From Candidatus Flexifilum affinis (GTDB lineage Bacteria > Chloroflexota > Anaerolineae > Aggregatilineales > Phototrophicaceae): 64,000 bases of DNA. A model generated the notes under the pieces. That model did no database searches, was not told the origin of the DNA, and saw nothing but the letters and a program-made list of their open reading frames with translations. The translations under genes were made by a program, and so were the position numbers. This document shows, piece after piece, positions 46,773-55,777 of the stretch. The stretch spans positions 930,001 to 994,000 of the forward strand of contig JADJPJ010000087.1 of NCBI GenBank assembly GCA_016713325.1, written 5' to 3'. How positions within the stretch are numbered: the stretch's first letter is position 1; each line of letters begins with the position of its first letter.

Positions 46773-47698
46773 TTCACCTTTCAGATCTTGGCGCCATCGA
46801 CCTCGTCAAGCCGTCGGTGGTCACCATCGGCGTCTTCGATGGGATGCATCGCGGACATCGCTATCTCCTCCGTCGCCTGGTTGAAGAAGCGCGCGCCACC
46901 GATCGGCTTGCAGTCGTGGTGACTTTTTACCCGCATCCTGACGTCGTCGTGCGCGGGCTGACGGGGCGCTACTACCTTCTTCATCCCGACGACCGCGCCC
47001 GCATGATGGGTGACCTGGGGGTCGATGTCGTCGTCACGCTGCGCTTTGACGAAGAACTCCGTCAGGTGCGCGCCGCCGCCTTCACCGAGCGTCTGGTGCA
47101 GCATCTCAAGCTCGGCGCCCTATGGGTCGGCGCCGATTTCGCGCTCGGCTACCACCGGGAAGGTAACGTGGACTTCCTTCGCGCGCAGGGCGCGGTGCAC
47201 CAATTCGACGTCAACGTCATCGAACTGCTTATGGCCGATGCAGGGGAGGACGGCGCCATCAGCAGCACCGCCATCCGCGAAGCGCTGGCTCAGGGCGAGG
47301 TCGAGCGCGCACAGGATTTGCTGGGATATGCCTACCACGTTACCGGCGAGGTCGTACACGGCGCCCAGCGGGGGCGCACCATCGGCTTTCCGACGGCCAA
47401 CATCCAGGTGTGGGAGGAGCAGGTCATTCCGGCCAATGGCGTCTACGCCGGCTGGGCGGCCCTGGGAGATGAAAAGTTCATGGCCGTCACCAACGTCGGC
47501 AACCGTCCGACCTTCGCCGGCCAGGGCGTCACGGTCGAGGCGCACCTGCTCGATTTCGACCGGGATATCTACGATCAGGTGCTGACCTTCACCTTCGAGC
47601 GCCGGCTGCGCGCGGAGATGAAATTCAGCGGGATTGACGCGCTGATTGCTCAGATTCACGCGGACGCGGCCCGCGGACGCGAACTGCTCGGAAGCTGA
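46769..47698 (+). CDS. ribF: Bifunctional riboflavin kinase/FAD synthetase
   Basis: A 309-residue enzyme that converts riboflavin to FMN and FAD. The N-terminal nucleotidyltransferase domain has TIGVFDGMHRGHRYLL (GxxHxGH-type motif) and ISSTAIREAL (SSTxIR). The C-terminal kinase domain has HGAQRGRTIGFPTANI and ANGVYAGWA, ending TFTFERRLRAEMKFSGIDALIAQI. The ATG overlaps the truB stop by 4 bases, ending the operon; the terminator at 47719-47761 follows. Confidence 0.96.
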   Translation: MIHLSDLGAIDLVKPSVVTIGVFDGMHRGHRYLLRRLVEEARATDRLAVVVTFYPHPDVVVRGLTGRYYLLHPDDRARMMGDLGVDVVVTLRFDEELRQVRAAAFTERLVQHLKLGALWVGADFALGYHREGNVDFLRAQGAVHQFDVNVIELLMADAGEDGAISSTAIREALAQGEVERAQDLLGYAYHVTGEVVHGAQRGRTIGFPTANIQVWEEQVIPANGVYAGWAALGDEKFMAVTNVGNRPTFAGQGVTVEAHLLDFDRDIYDQVLTFTFERRLRAEMKFSGIDALIAQIHADAARGRELLGS

Positions 47699-47718
47699 AT
47701 CCGACACTGACAGGGGAC

Positions 47719-47761
47719 AAAAAAGGGCAGGGAATGGTCTATTGGCCATACCCCGCCTTTT
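47719..47761 (+). terminator. Intrinsic terminator of the nusA-ribF operon
   Basis: An A-run followed by an imperfect hairpin (GGGCAGGGAATGG against CCATACCCCGCC, loop TATTGG) and TTTT. It lies 20 bases after the ribF stop and can also serve the convergent DUF1385 gene. Confidence 0.75.
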
Positions 47762-47786
47762 GTTTGCGAAAGTGAATCGATGCCGA

Positions 47787-48743
47787 TCAGTCGCCGGCGG
47801 CCGGCTGAGGGACAACCGCTTCGGCTTCGGCAGCCGGGGCCTGGGCCTCGTCGATGATGTGCTCGGATACCAGCACGCGCTTGAAGGCGGCAATAGCGAC
47901 GTCGATCATCGTGAGATCAGGCTGGCGGGTGGTCAGGTGCTGGAGCGCCAGGTTGGGGATGATCACCGCCCGGACGATCGGATTGTCCATGTGCTTGGCG
48001 GTGAAGCGGATGTACTCGTAGGCAATCCCAGCGATGACCGGCACAAGCAGAATGCGCGAGATGACCAACCAGATGAAGTCTGGCCGGCCGAACACCGAAA
48101 ACACCAGTACGCTTACGAAAACCACGGTCAGCAGGAAGGCGGTGCCGCAGCGCGGGTGCTCGATCGGGTAGTGCTGCACGACTTCCGGGGTCAGCTCAGC
48201 GCCGGCTTCATAGGCGTTGATGGTCTTGTGTTCTGCCCCATGGTAGCCAAACAGGCGCTTTACGTCTGGAAGGAGGCCGATCAGCCCGATGTAGCCCACC
48301 ACGATCAAGAGCCGGACGACTCCTTCGAGCAAGTTAACCAGGAAGGAAGTGTGCTCCAGGCCCAATAGCGCTTCCAGACCAGATGCCGCCGCAGTAGGAA
48401 TGACGAAGAAAAGCCCGACGCTGAGCAGGAGCGACACAGCCAATGTGCCGTAGCCCAGAGGGCCGTTGAAGCTGACGTTCTCCTCTTCACCCAGGGCAAC
48501 GTCGGCCGACCACATAAGCGCCCGCGTTCCCAGACCCAGCGCATCCCACAGGCCGACGACGCCCCGAACGAACGGCGTCTTGCTGATCCATCCGCGGTAC
48601 ACGGCCGCGTTGATCGGCTGTTCGTGGATGACGACCTCGCCCTTAGGGTTGCGCACCGCGACGGCAAACTTGTGCGCGCCACGCATCATGACCCCTTCAA
48701 TGACGGCCTGCCCGCCGTACGAAAACTGTTTCGGTGTGCTCAT
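47787..48743 (-). CDS. DUF1385 membrane protein
   Basis: A 318-residue integral membrane protein. The N-terminus FSYGGQAVIEGVMMRGAHKFAVAVRNPKGEV carries the family signature GGQAVIEGVMMRG. HGAEHKTINAYEAGAELTPEVVQHYPIEHPRCGTAF in the middle is the most conserved part, with several His, Glu and Cys residues that could bind a metal. Four or five transmembrane segments lie around it. The family is widespread in Gram-positive and Chloroflexota bacteria, but its function is not established. Convergent to ribF. Confidence 0.92.
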   Translation of the reverse strand: MSTPKQFSYGGQAVIEGVMMRGAHKFAVAVRNPKGEVVIHEQPINAAVYRGWISKTPFVRGVVGLWDALGLGTRALMWSADVALGEEENVSFNGPLGYGTLAVSLLLSVGLFFVIPTAAASGLEALLGLEHTSFLVNLLEGVVRLLIVVGYIGLIGLLPDVKRLFGYHGAEHKTINAYEAGAELTPEVVQHYPIEHPRCGTAFLLTVVFVSVLVFSVFGRPDFIWLVISRILLVPVIAGIAYEYIRFTAKHMDNPIVRAVIIPNLALQHLTTRQPDLTMIDVAIAAFKRVLVSEHIIDEAQAPAAEAEAVVPQPAAGD

Positions 48744-48827
48744 CCGGATTTCTCTTCTTTGATTCCAATATGACGCCTAGTATAGCGGTTTTAGACGAGA
48801 TTTCATCCAATCATTACCAGGCTCTCA

Positions 48828-48856
48828 TTGACTTTAGAACATCCGTACAGTATAAT
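48828..48856 (+). promoter_or_regulatory. Consensus sigma-70 promoter for the DUF6958 gene
   Basis: TTGACT (48828-48833), 17 bases, then a perfect TATAAT (48851-48856). This is the best promoter in the window. Two copies of GTAC flank the -10 box (48844-48847 and 48857-48860) and could belong to an operator. Confidence 0.85.
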
Positions 48857-48886
48857 GTACAATATTCGTTTTTTCAGGAGGGCGTC

Positions 48887-49168
48887 ATGTCAGAGCGGAT
48901 TCTCACCCTTCATCCTCAAGGCAAACAGGGCGTCCGGATCGATCTCGGCAAATACAACCAGGTCGCTGACACCCTGCGCGAAGTCCTCTTTGACCGCGAG
49001 CTGACGTTTGCAGAACTGACAGCCGAAGTTGAGGACCGTCTGAAAGACCGCTTCAAAGGCTCCCTCGGTTGGTACATGACCACCATCAAACTCGACCTTG
49101 AGGCGCGCGGCGAGATTGAGCGCTTCGGCTCACGTCCACAGCGACTGCGCATGCCCTTCACGCAGTAG
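48887..49168 (+). CDS. Small DUF6958-like winged-helix protein
   Basis: A 93-residue protein. LHPQGKQGVRIDLGKYNQVADTLREVL, ELTAEVEDRLKDRF and GSLGWYMTTIKLDLEARGEIERFG fit the DUF6958 pattern, which looks like a small winged helix. GGAG lies seven bases before the ATG, behind a near-consensus promoter, so the protein is probably abundant. Its 3' end overlaps the converging hydrolase gene by 11 bases. Function unknown; nucleic-acid binding is an inference from the fold and Arg/Lys content. Confidence 0.75.
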   Translation: MSERILTLHPQGKQGVRIDLGKYNQVADTLREVLFDRELTFAELTAEVEDRLKDRFKGSLGWYMTTIKLDLEARGEIERFGSRPQRLRMPFTQ

Positions 49169-50621
49169 GCGCCAACGGTTGAAGCGGGCCAAACTCAATC
49201 CATTTCCTTTCGCCGCCAACGATTATCGCCGTGGAACTGAGGAGCTCCGGAAAGCGAAAAATCACCGGCTGCCCTCCGACAGCACATCCATCGACCGCGT
49301 TGCAAATCGCGCCGGGCAGAACGAGTCGGAAATTGCCGTCAACGCTTCGCAGCGGCAGCTCCTGCCCATCGCTCCCGATCAGGATTGCGGATGTGGTTCT
49401 ACCGCGCGACACGAGGCTGATCTCGAACTCGACCGGCTCCGCTGTTCGAGACCACGCGATCAGCGTCCCCCAACTTTCTTCATAACGCAGCCAGACGACG
49501 TTCACCTCGGGGACTCGCGCCAGCGATGCCTCCGCCACATCCTCCAGTTCTGTGATGACTGTACGCCAGGCGTCGAACGCCGGTCGTCTGGTCTGATCGG
49601 CGCGAATCAGCCCGAACGACTCCGCCCCTGCCGGCAGTGACCAGTCGAACAGTTTGTAGACGGCGATTCGGTCCGCCCCGGCCGCCAGTCCCAGCGCCGC
49701 GGCCTGTGTCAGAAAGGCGCTCTGCTGCTCCAGAGTGATCTGCCAGTTTGGGCGCTCCACCCGCCACGCCGGATCGAGGTTGGGAGAGGCATTCGTCTCC
49801 ACGATCCACACCTCTTTGTCACCCATCCCATGCCGCTCCAGCGCCTCGATATTGGCACGAGTGATGTCGTAGACCGTATCGGTCCGAAAATAGACGTGTA
49901 CAGTCAGCGCATCGAAGTAATCGCCATGCGCCGGCGCTTCCGGGTCCGCGGCGATCCGGTCCAGGAGGCGATCGACATAGAGTGGTCGATCGTTGTTCAC
50001 ATCGTGCCAGTACGTCGTCCCGGCCACGTGTATGCGCGCCTCCGGGTTTCCCTGATGCGCGGCGATCGACGCCACTTTCAACAGTTGGAAGTAATCGTCC
50101 AGCGAACCTGCAAAGATGAAGCCGTAGGTGCCGGCCGGGATATCCGGCTCATTCCAGATGATGAAGCGGCTCACCCCGCGCGTCGCGTAGTATTCGGCCG
50201 CCCGGCGCATGAAGCCAGCCCACAGATTGCCCGGGTCGTCCACCGGCAGATACAGCCCACGCGGCACGCCGGCATTGGGCAGCCCGTCGGTGGCCCAGGC
50301 CGGCGTGTGCTTGACCACCGCCACGACCTCCCGGTCGCAGTCCTGAGCCGCTTGCAGCCAGCGGTCGTCCACATTAAGCGTGTTCCAGTCGTTGGGTGAG
50401 TTCGGCTGATGCTGCGCCCAGTCGAAGATGATGCGCTCCCAGCCCACCCCAAGCTCACAGGCCGCTTCGGGCAGCCAGAAGGATTCGACAGCGCCAAATC
50501 GGTTGAGCGGCTCATCCTGAGCGTTGAGCGAAAGGGCGGGTAAGATTACCGCCAGCAGAATCAGGGTGAGGCGTGCCGTACGTCCAAGAGATTGAGCTGC
50601 GCCGTGCGCTGACCATTCCAC
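49158..50621 (-). CDS. Secreted clan GH-A glycoside hydrolase-like protein
   Basis: A 487-residue exported protein. A hydrophobic signal segment at about 17-35 (LTLILLAVILPALSLNAQDE) precedes a TIM barrel. The acid/base region is SRFIIWNEPDIPAGTYG near residue 155, and the nucleophile candidate is the Glu in VWIVETNASPN near 270. Four or five Cys lie in the barrel and tail. The C-terminal 120 residues look like a beta-sandwich (FEISLVSRGRTTSAILIG). It starts with a GTG that lies inside the recJ 3' end (GGAG eight bases upstream), so the two genes are coupled. Related in type to the protein at 24670, but not a close copy. Confidence 0.75.
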   Translation of the reverse strand: MEWSAHGAAQSLGRTARLTLILLAVILPALSLNAQDEPLNRFGAVESFWLPEAACELGVGWERIIFDWAQHQPNSPNDWNTLNVDDRWLQAAQDCDREVVAVVKHTPAWATDGLPNAGVPRGLYLPVDDPGNLWAGFMRRAAEYYATRGVSRFIIWNEPDIPAGTYGFIFAGSLDDYFQLLKVASIAAHQGNPEARIHVAGTTYWHDVNNDRPLYVDRLLDRIAADPEAPAHGDYFDALTVHVYFRTDTVYDITRANIEALERHGMGDKEVWIVETNASPNLDPAWRVERPNWQITLEQQSAFLTQAAALGLAAGADRIAVYKLFDWSLPAGAESFGLIRADQTRRPAFDAWRTVITELEDVAEASLARVPEVNVVWLRYEESWGTLIAWSRTAEPVEFEISLVSRGRTTSAILIGSDGQELPLRSVDGNFRLVLPGAICNAVDGCAVGGQPVIFRFPELLSSTAIIVGGERKWIEFGPLQPLAPTA

Positions 50622-52300
50622 TCGTTGATCTCCAGTTGGTAGGCGACATCGACGCGACTGGCGCCATCGGGGTAGTTCTCCGCGAGGTGGAAGCCGATGG
50701 CGTCGATCGGCGACAGGCCGCTGCGTCCGAGCTTTAGCCGCACATGGCGCTCGTCCTTGCCGACCAGTCGCTGGTCCTGGACGCGCAAATTCCGCGTCAC
50801 GAAGATCGGCGAGGGGTTGCTGTGGCCGGTGGGATCCAGGCGCTGAAGCTCGACCGCCAGTTCCAGGGTGATGTCCTTCGGATCAAGCTCCATGTCGACA
50901 TCGATGGTCGGGGTCAGTTCCTGGGCTTCCAGTGCCGAACGTGCCAGATCGGTCAACCGCTCGCGCAAAGCGGGGATGTTCTCGTTGACCACGGTAAAGC
51001 CTGCTGCCTGCGCGTGACCGCCGTGACGAACCAGCAGTTCAGCGCACTGGTCGAGTGCACTGGTGATGTCGAAACCGGGAATACTGCGGCAGGAGGCCCG
51101 GCTTTCCGTCTCGCCCTGCTCCAGAATCACGGCCGGCCGGTAGAACTCTTCGACCAGCCGACCGGCCACCAGCCCGACGATGCCCGGCTTGAAGCTGCTG
51201 TCTCCGGCGAAAATCAGCGGTTCGTTCTCCGCGCCGATAATCTGGCCGCGGATCAAATCCTGCGCCTGCCGCGTCAGCTCCTGGCGCTGAAGATTCAGGT
51301 TCTGCAATCTGAGGGCCAGATCGGCAGCCTTGGCCTCGTCACGAGTGGTCAGCAATTCATAGGCAATCATCGCGCTGTCCAGACGGCCGGCAGCGTTCAG
51401 CCGGGGGCCAATGGCATAGCCGATGCTCGACGCATTGAGAGCGCCCTGCTTCAGACCGGCCACCTCGTTCAAGGCGCGGAGGCCCGGCCGGCGGCCCTGG
51501 TTGAGCACAGCCAGACCACGGCGCACCAGGGCGCGATTCTCCATCCGGTTCAGAGGCGCGAGGTCGGCCACTGTACCGATGGCAACCAGATCGAGCAGAT
51601 CGTCGACGGTCATGGGACCCTGCCCGGTCGCGCCATTTCGGCGGGGCTGGACTCCGGCGATGGTCAGGAGCGCTTCTGCCAGACGAAAAGCGACACCCAC
51701 ACCGGCCAGCATGTCTTCGGTATAGGCAACATCATCGAGTTTGGGATTGATTACCGCGTAGGCGTCGGGGACATCCGGCCCGATGGTGTGGTGGTCGGTC
51801 ACGATGATATCCAGCCCACACGCCTTGCCATCTTCGACCTCGGCAATCGAGCGGATGCCGCAGTCCACCGTAATGACCAGCTTCACCCCCTGGCGCGCCA
51901 GCTTGATCAGGGCGTCGCTGTTCAGACCGTACCCTTCGTCGACCCGATGTGGGATGTAGGCGACGGCGTTGGCGCCCAGCGATCGCAGGGTCTGCATCAG
52001 GAGCGCGGTCGAGGTCACCCCGTCCGCGTCAAAATCGCCATAGACGGCGACAATCTCGCGCGACTTGATCGCCTGGCGAATGCGAGCCAGGGCGCGATCG
52101 ATACTCGTGCGCTTTCCGCGAAAGCCCAGCGCGCTGCCTGCGCTGATATCATCCGCCTGCAGGAAGAGTGCTGCATCAATTTCGTTGGTCAATCCGCGAT
52201 TGTAGAGCACCTGCGCCATCGAGGGACTCATCTGGCGGTATCGCGCCAGGAGTTCCGGAGGCGCGGACGGCGCAACCTGCCAGCGTTTCATTCCAGGCAT
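50561..52300 (-). CDS. recJ: Single-stranded-DNA-specific exonuclease RecJ
   Basis: A 579-residue 5'-3' single-strand exonuclease of the DHH family used in recombination and mismatch repair. VAVYGDFDADGVTSTALL, TVDCGIRS and VTDHHTIGPDVPDAYAVINPK carry the catalytic motifs. INAAGRLDSA-type text (GPRLNAAGRLDSAM) and RHGGHAQAAGFTV are the DHHA1 and RecJ signatures. The OB-like C-terminus contains FVTRNLRVQDQRLVGKDERHVRLK. Start is the first ATG; a second lies 9 bases in. It is on the opposite strand from fmt, with a short divergent gap. Confidence 0.95.
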   Translation of the reverse strand: MPGMKRWQVAPSAPPELLARYRQMSPSMAQVLYNRGLTNEIDAALFLQADDISAGSALGFRGKRTSIDRALARIRQAIKSREIVAVYGDFDADGVTSTALLMQTLRSLGANAVAYIPHRVDEGYGLNSDALIKLARQGVKLVITVDCGIRSIAEVEDGKACGLDIIVTDHHTIGPDVPDAYAVINPKLDDVAYTEDMLAGVGVAFRLAEALLTIAGVQPRRNGATGQGPMTVDDLLDLVAIGTVADLAPLNRMENRALVRRGLAVLNQGRRPGLRALNEVAGLKQGALNASSIGYAIGPRLNAAGRLDSAMIAYELLTTRDEAKAADLALRLQNLNLQRQELTRQAQDLIRGQIIGAENEPLIFAGDSSFKPGIVGLVAGRLVEEFYRPAVILEQGETESRASCRSIPGFDITSALDQCAELLVRHGGHAQAAGFTVVNENIPALRERLTDLARSALEAQELTPTIDVDMELDPKDITLELAVELQRLDPTGHSNPSPIFVTRNLRVQDQRLVGKDERHVRLKLGRSGLSPIDAIGFHLAENYPDGASRVDVAYQLEINEWNGQRTAQLNLLDVRHASP

Positions 52301-52385
52301 AGATCTCTGTGTGCTAAAATCCTAGGCTATCTTCGCCATGTCATCCGGTCTGCTTATTGTAACCTGTTAAAGGTCTTTCACACAT

Positions 52386-53306
52386 ATGGCAAAAATCGTG
52401 TTCATGGGGACGCCCGACTTCGCCGTACCATCGCTTCAGGCCCTGATCCGCCACCATACTATGATCGGCGTCGTCACCCAACCAGATCGACCGGCGGGGC
52501 GTGGACGCGAGGTCCAGATGTCCCCCGTCAAGCTCGTCGCGCTGGAGGCAGGCATCCCCGTGTTCCAACCGGAGAAGATTCGCCGCGCCGAGGCGACAGA
52601 AGAGCTCCGACGCTGGGAAGCCGACCTCTACGTGGTGGCGGCTTTCGGACAGATTTTGCCGCAGGTTGTGCTGGACATCCCGGCGCATGGTTCGATCAAC
52701 GTCCATGCCTCACTCCTGCCGCGCTGGCGAGGAGCCGCGCCTATTCAGGCGGCAATCCGCGCCGGAGACTCCGAGACCGGCGTCACCATCATGCGCATGG
52801 ACGCCGGGCTGGATACCGGGCCGATGCTGCGCGCGCGCGCCATCGCCATCTCGCCAGACGAAACCGGACAATCGCTGCACGACAAACTGGCGGTGCTTGG
52901 CGCCGACCTGCTGCTCGAAACGCTGCCCGGCTATCTTGACGGGACAATCCAGCCTCAGCCGCAACCGGAAGACGGCGTGACTTTCGCGCCGCGCATCGAC
53001 AAAAACGAAGGCCGGATTGACTGGAGGCAGCCGGCGGCCGTCATCGAACGCACGATGCGCGCCTTCACCCCCTGGCCTGGGACCTTCACCACCTGGGATA
53101 GTCAGGTGCTCAAAGTGCTTGACGGGGAGGTCTCTGACGGTCACGGGGAGCCAGGTCTGGTGATTCGGCGCGGCGGTCTCCTGGAGATCGGTACAGGCGA
53201 AGGGGTGTTCGCTCCAAGCATGCTGCAGCTTGCCGGCCGCAAAGCCGTTGGCGTCGACGAGTTTCTGCGCGGCTATCCCCAGATCGTAGGCGCACGGCTG
53301 GGTTGA
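52386..53306 (+). CDS. fmt: Methionyl-tRNA formyltransferase
   Basis: A 306-residue enzyme that formylates the initiator Met-tRNA. IVFMGTPDFAVPSLQALI is the N-terminal signature; VVTQPDRPAGRGREVQMSPVK follows. The catalytic SLLPRWRGAAPIQAAI (with the SLLPxxRGAAP motif) and GVTIMRMDAGLDTGPML are intact. The C-terminal domain (about 205-306) includes FTPWPGTFT and ends VDEFLRGYPQIVGARLG. AAAGG lies upstream of the ATG. The tsaC gene follows 12 bases after the stop. Confidence 0.96.
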   Translation: MAKIVFMGTPDFAVPSLQALIRHHTMIGVVTQPDRPAGRGREVQMSPVKLVALEAGIPVFQPEKIRRAEATEELRRWEADLYVVAAFGQILPQVVLDIPAHGSINVHASLLPRWRGAAPIQAAIRAGDSETGVTIMRMDAGLDTGPMLRARAIAISPDETGQSLHDKLAVLGADLLLETLPGYLDGTIQPQPQPEDGVTFAPRIDKNEGRIDWRQPAAVIERTMRAFTPWPGTFTTWDSQVLKVLDGEVSDGHGEPGLVIRRGGLLEIGTGEGVFAPSMLQLAGRKAVGVDEFLRGYPQIVGARLG

Positions 53307-53318
53307 GTACTGAGCATC

Positions 53319-54309
53319 ATGACGCATACCCCTGTTCTGCCCCCGTCTCATGAGGCCATCCACCAGGCTGCGCAGATCCTTCGCAGTGGGGGCCTGGTTG
53401 CCTTTCCGACGGAGACCGTCTACGGTTTGGGCGCCGACGCCACCAACGCGGCGGCGGTCGCGCGCATCTTCGCCGCCAAGAACCGCCCCTTCACCGATCC
53501 GGTCATCGTCCACATCGCCGCGCCGGAAGAACTGGAACAGGTCGCGGTGGAACTACCGCCCATCGCCGGCCATCTCGCGGCAGCCTTTATGCCCGGTGCG
53601 CTGACCCTCGTTCTCAAGCGATCGCCCAACATTCCAGCGGTCGTGGCTGCCGGCGGCGAGACGGTAGCCGTGCGTATGCCTTCGCATCTGACCGCCCAGG
53701 CCCTGATACGAGCGGCAGGAGTCCCGATCGCCGCGCCGAGCGCCAACACCTTCAGCCGTCCCAGCGCCACGACCGCCGCGCACGTCCTTGAAGACCTCGA
53801 TGGCATCGACCATCCTCGACCTGACCGTCATGCCGCCCGTGATTCTGCGGCCGGGCGGGGTCCCTGTCGAAGCAATCCGGTTGCTGATCCCGGATGTCGA
53901 AATCGCACCGCGCTACCTCGACACCGACACCACCGCCAGTGCGCCTGGGCAGATGCTGAAGCACTATGCGCCGCGCGCCCAGGTCGCCGTGTATACCGGG
54001 GAGGACGCCGACGCCGTAAACCAACGCTTGCTGGTCGACCTCTCCACTGCGGTCGCATCGGGCCAGAGAACCGCGCTGGTCGTGAGCGACAATGCCGCGG
54101 CATTTGCAGGCTTCGAGGGACTGAGAGCGGAGCTGGGCACCGAATTAGAGGATGCCGGCGCCCGCCTGTTTGCAGCCCTGCGCGAGCTGGATGCGCAAAC
54201 TCCCGACACGATTTACATCGCCTGGACCCGGCGCGACGGGCTTGGCGCGGCCATCTGGGACCGGTTGGTCCGGGCTGCCAACGGCCGCGTAATCGTCGTC
54301 AAGGCTTAA
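53319..54309 (+). CDS. tsaC: Threonylcarbamoyl-AMP synthase (Sua5 type), frameshifted with a short gap
   Basis: Makes threonylcarbamoyl-AMP for the t6A37 modification of tRNAs. The N-terminal YrdC domain has GGLVAFPTETVYGLGADA, RPFTDPVIVH and MPGALTLVLKR. Its end, HVLEDLDG, should be followed by about 16 residues of the RIDLILDGGPTPxGxE type before STILDLT. Here the frame changes directly to STILDLTVMPPVILRPGG, so about 47 bases appear to be missing. The Sua5 domain continues SAPGQMLKHYAPRAQV and ends near 54309. Both parts are otherwise intact, so a lost short segment in assembly is likely. Confidence 0.85.
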
Positions 54310-54384
54310 CACGGCCGGCCATATTTGCGAAAAAAACATGCTACAATAGGTCCACTTTCGGCGGCGCACCCATATTGAAGGCAC

Positions 54385-55758
54385 ATGTTAAATCCCGATT
54401 TTCTGAAGAATGGACAGGGTCCACGGCTGGCATTTCTCGCAAAGCCGGAGTCGGCTCCCATTGCGGAGATCCTGATCGCGTTCGCCAATACCGATGGCGG
54501 GACCCTGGTCATGGGACTGGATTCCGAGGGAAAACCAGGGATCAAGCTTGAACAGGACACCCTCACCAAGGTGCTGCGTGAAGCAGACGCCCTGTGCAGC
54601 CCGCCTGTCGTCACCGGCAACTGGGAACCCGTCGAAATGGATGATGGCCTCATCGTCTATGCGGTCCGCGTGCCGCGCAGCATCGAACTGCACGCCCTGA
54701 CCGATGGTCGCGTACTGATTCGCGAGGGAATCCTGAATCGCCCCCTCGGCGGGCAGGAGATCCTCAAGCTGGCCAGCGCCAAGAGCACCGGCGATTACGA
54801 ATCCGAATATGTGCCCGGCGCCACCAAAGACGATCTCAGCCGCAAGATGATCGACGAGTATCTGGCCAAGCGTGCCGAACGCACCAAGCGCCCGTACAAC
54901 GGCAAGATCGACGATCTGCTGCGCGAGATCGGCGCCATCGACAACGCCGGTCGTCCCACGGTCAGCGGCATCCTGCTCTTCAGCGAGTATCCGCAGCACT
55001 GGCTGCCCCAGTCGGGAATCGTCTTCGCCAAATTCGTGGGCAAGACGCCCCGTGGCGAAAATGGTCTCGCCGGCTATTCACGCCGTGAAGAACTGACCGG
55101 CCCCCTCCCCCGCCTGATCGAATCCTGCTGGAATCTGATCTGGAGCGAGATGGCCGTGAGCGCTGTCGTCAAAGGTCTGGAGCGTGAGGAAACCTACGAG
55201 TATCCGCAGTTCGCCGTCCGCGAAGGCATCGTCAACGCCATCTGCCATCGCGATTACCGTCTCAAGGGGCGGCGCATCGAGATCCGCATGTATTCCGATC
55301 GGCTAGAAGTGATTTCTCCCGGTGGCCTGCCCGGTTTCATCACCGTCGACAACATCATCGACGAGCACTTCAGCCGCAACCCGCGCATTGTCAATGGCCT
55401 GTTCCAGTGGGGCTACATCGAAGAACTGGGTCTGGGCATCGACCGCATGCTTGAAGAAATGGAACAGGCGGGCCACCGTCCACCTGTCTTCGACGCGCGC
55501 CCCTACAGCTTCTCAGTTACGCTGTACAACAGTCGGGAGAAGCTGGCCACCCCGGACTGGGTGCGCAACACCAACCACCGCCAGGCGCGCGCCTTGCAGT
55601 ACATCCGCGACCATGGTTCGATCACCAACCGCGAGTACCGCACATTGTGCCAGGGCGTCTCGGCCGAGACACTCCGGCTCGATCTGGCGGATATGGTCGA
55701 ACGAGGCATCCTGCTCAAAGTCGGTTCCAAGAAGGGAACCTACTACATCCTGAAGTAG
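54385..55758 (+). CDS. AlbA_2/Schlafen-type ATP-binding protein
   Basis: A 457-residue protein. An AlbA_2 (Schlafen AAA-4-like) domain spans about 15-130: EILIAFANTDGGTLVMGLDSEGKPG and HALTDGRVLIREGILNRPL. A HATPase_c_4-type domain follows at about 225-370, with FAVREGIVNAICHRDYRLKGRRIEIRMYSDRLEVISPGGLP. A winged helix closes the protein (QARALQYIRDHGSITNREY ... DMVERGILLKVGSKKGTYYIL). Such proteins are predicted transcription regulators. A TACAAT box lies near 54342. A histidine kinase follows 19 bases after the stop, so regulation of a joint response is plausible. Confidence 0.9.
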   Translation: MLNPDFLKNGQGPRLAFLAKPESAPIAEILIAFANTDGGTLVMGLDSEGKPGIKLEQDTLTKVLREADALCSPPVVTGNWEPVEMDDGLIVYAVRVPRSIELHALTDGRVLIREGILNRPLGGQEILKLASAKSTGDYESEYVPGATKDDLSRKMIDEYLAKRAERTKRPYNGKIDDLLREIGAIDNAGRPTVSGILLFSEYPQHWLPQSGIVFAKFVGKTPRGENGLAGYSRREELTGPLPRLIESCWNLIWSEMAVSAVVKGLEREETYEYPQFAVREGIVNAICHRDYRLKGRRIEIRMYSDRLEVISPGGLPGFITVDNIIDEHFSRNPRIVNGLFQWGYIEELGLGIDRMLEEMEQAGHRPPVFDARPYSFSVTLYNSREKLATPDWVRNTNHRQARALQYIRDHGSITNREYRTLCQGVSAETLRLDLADMVERGILLKVGSKKGTYYILK

Positions 55759-55777
55759 AGGCCAAGGTGACAGGCCG

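Noticed and set aside
48837..48848. LexA (SOS) box in front of the DUF6958 gene
   Set aside because: GAACATCCGTAC differs from GAAC-N4-GTTC by one base in the second half and lies in the promoter spacer by chance; the palindrome is not maintained.
53319..54551. Single open frame past 54309 for tsaC
   Set aside because: The frame that continues beyond the break to 54551 gives Arg/Gly/Pro-rich text without Sua5 motifs; the real C-terminal domain is in another frame and ends at 54309.
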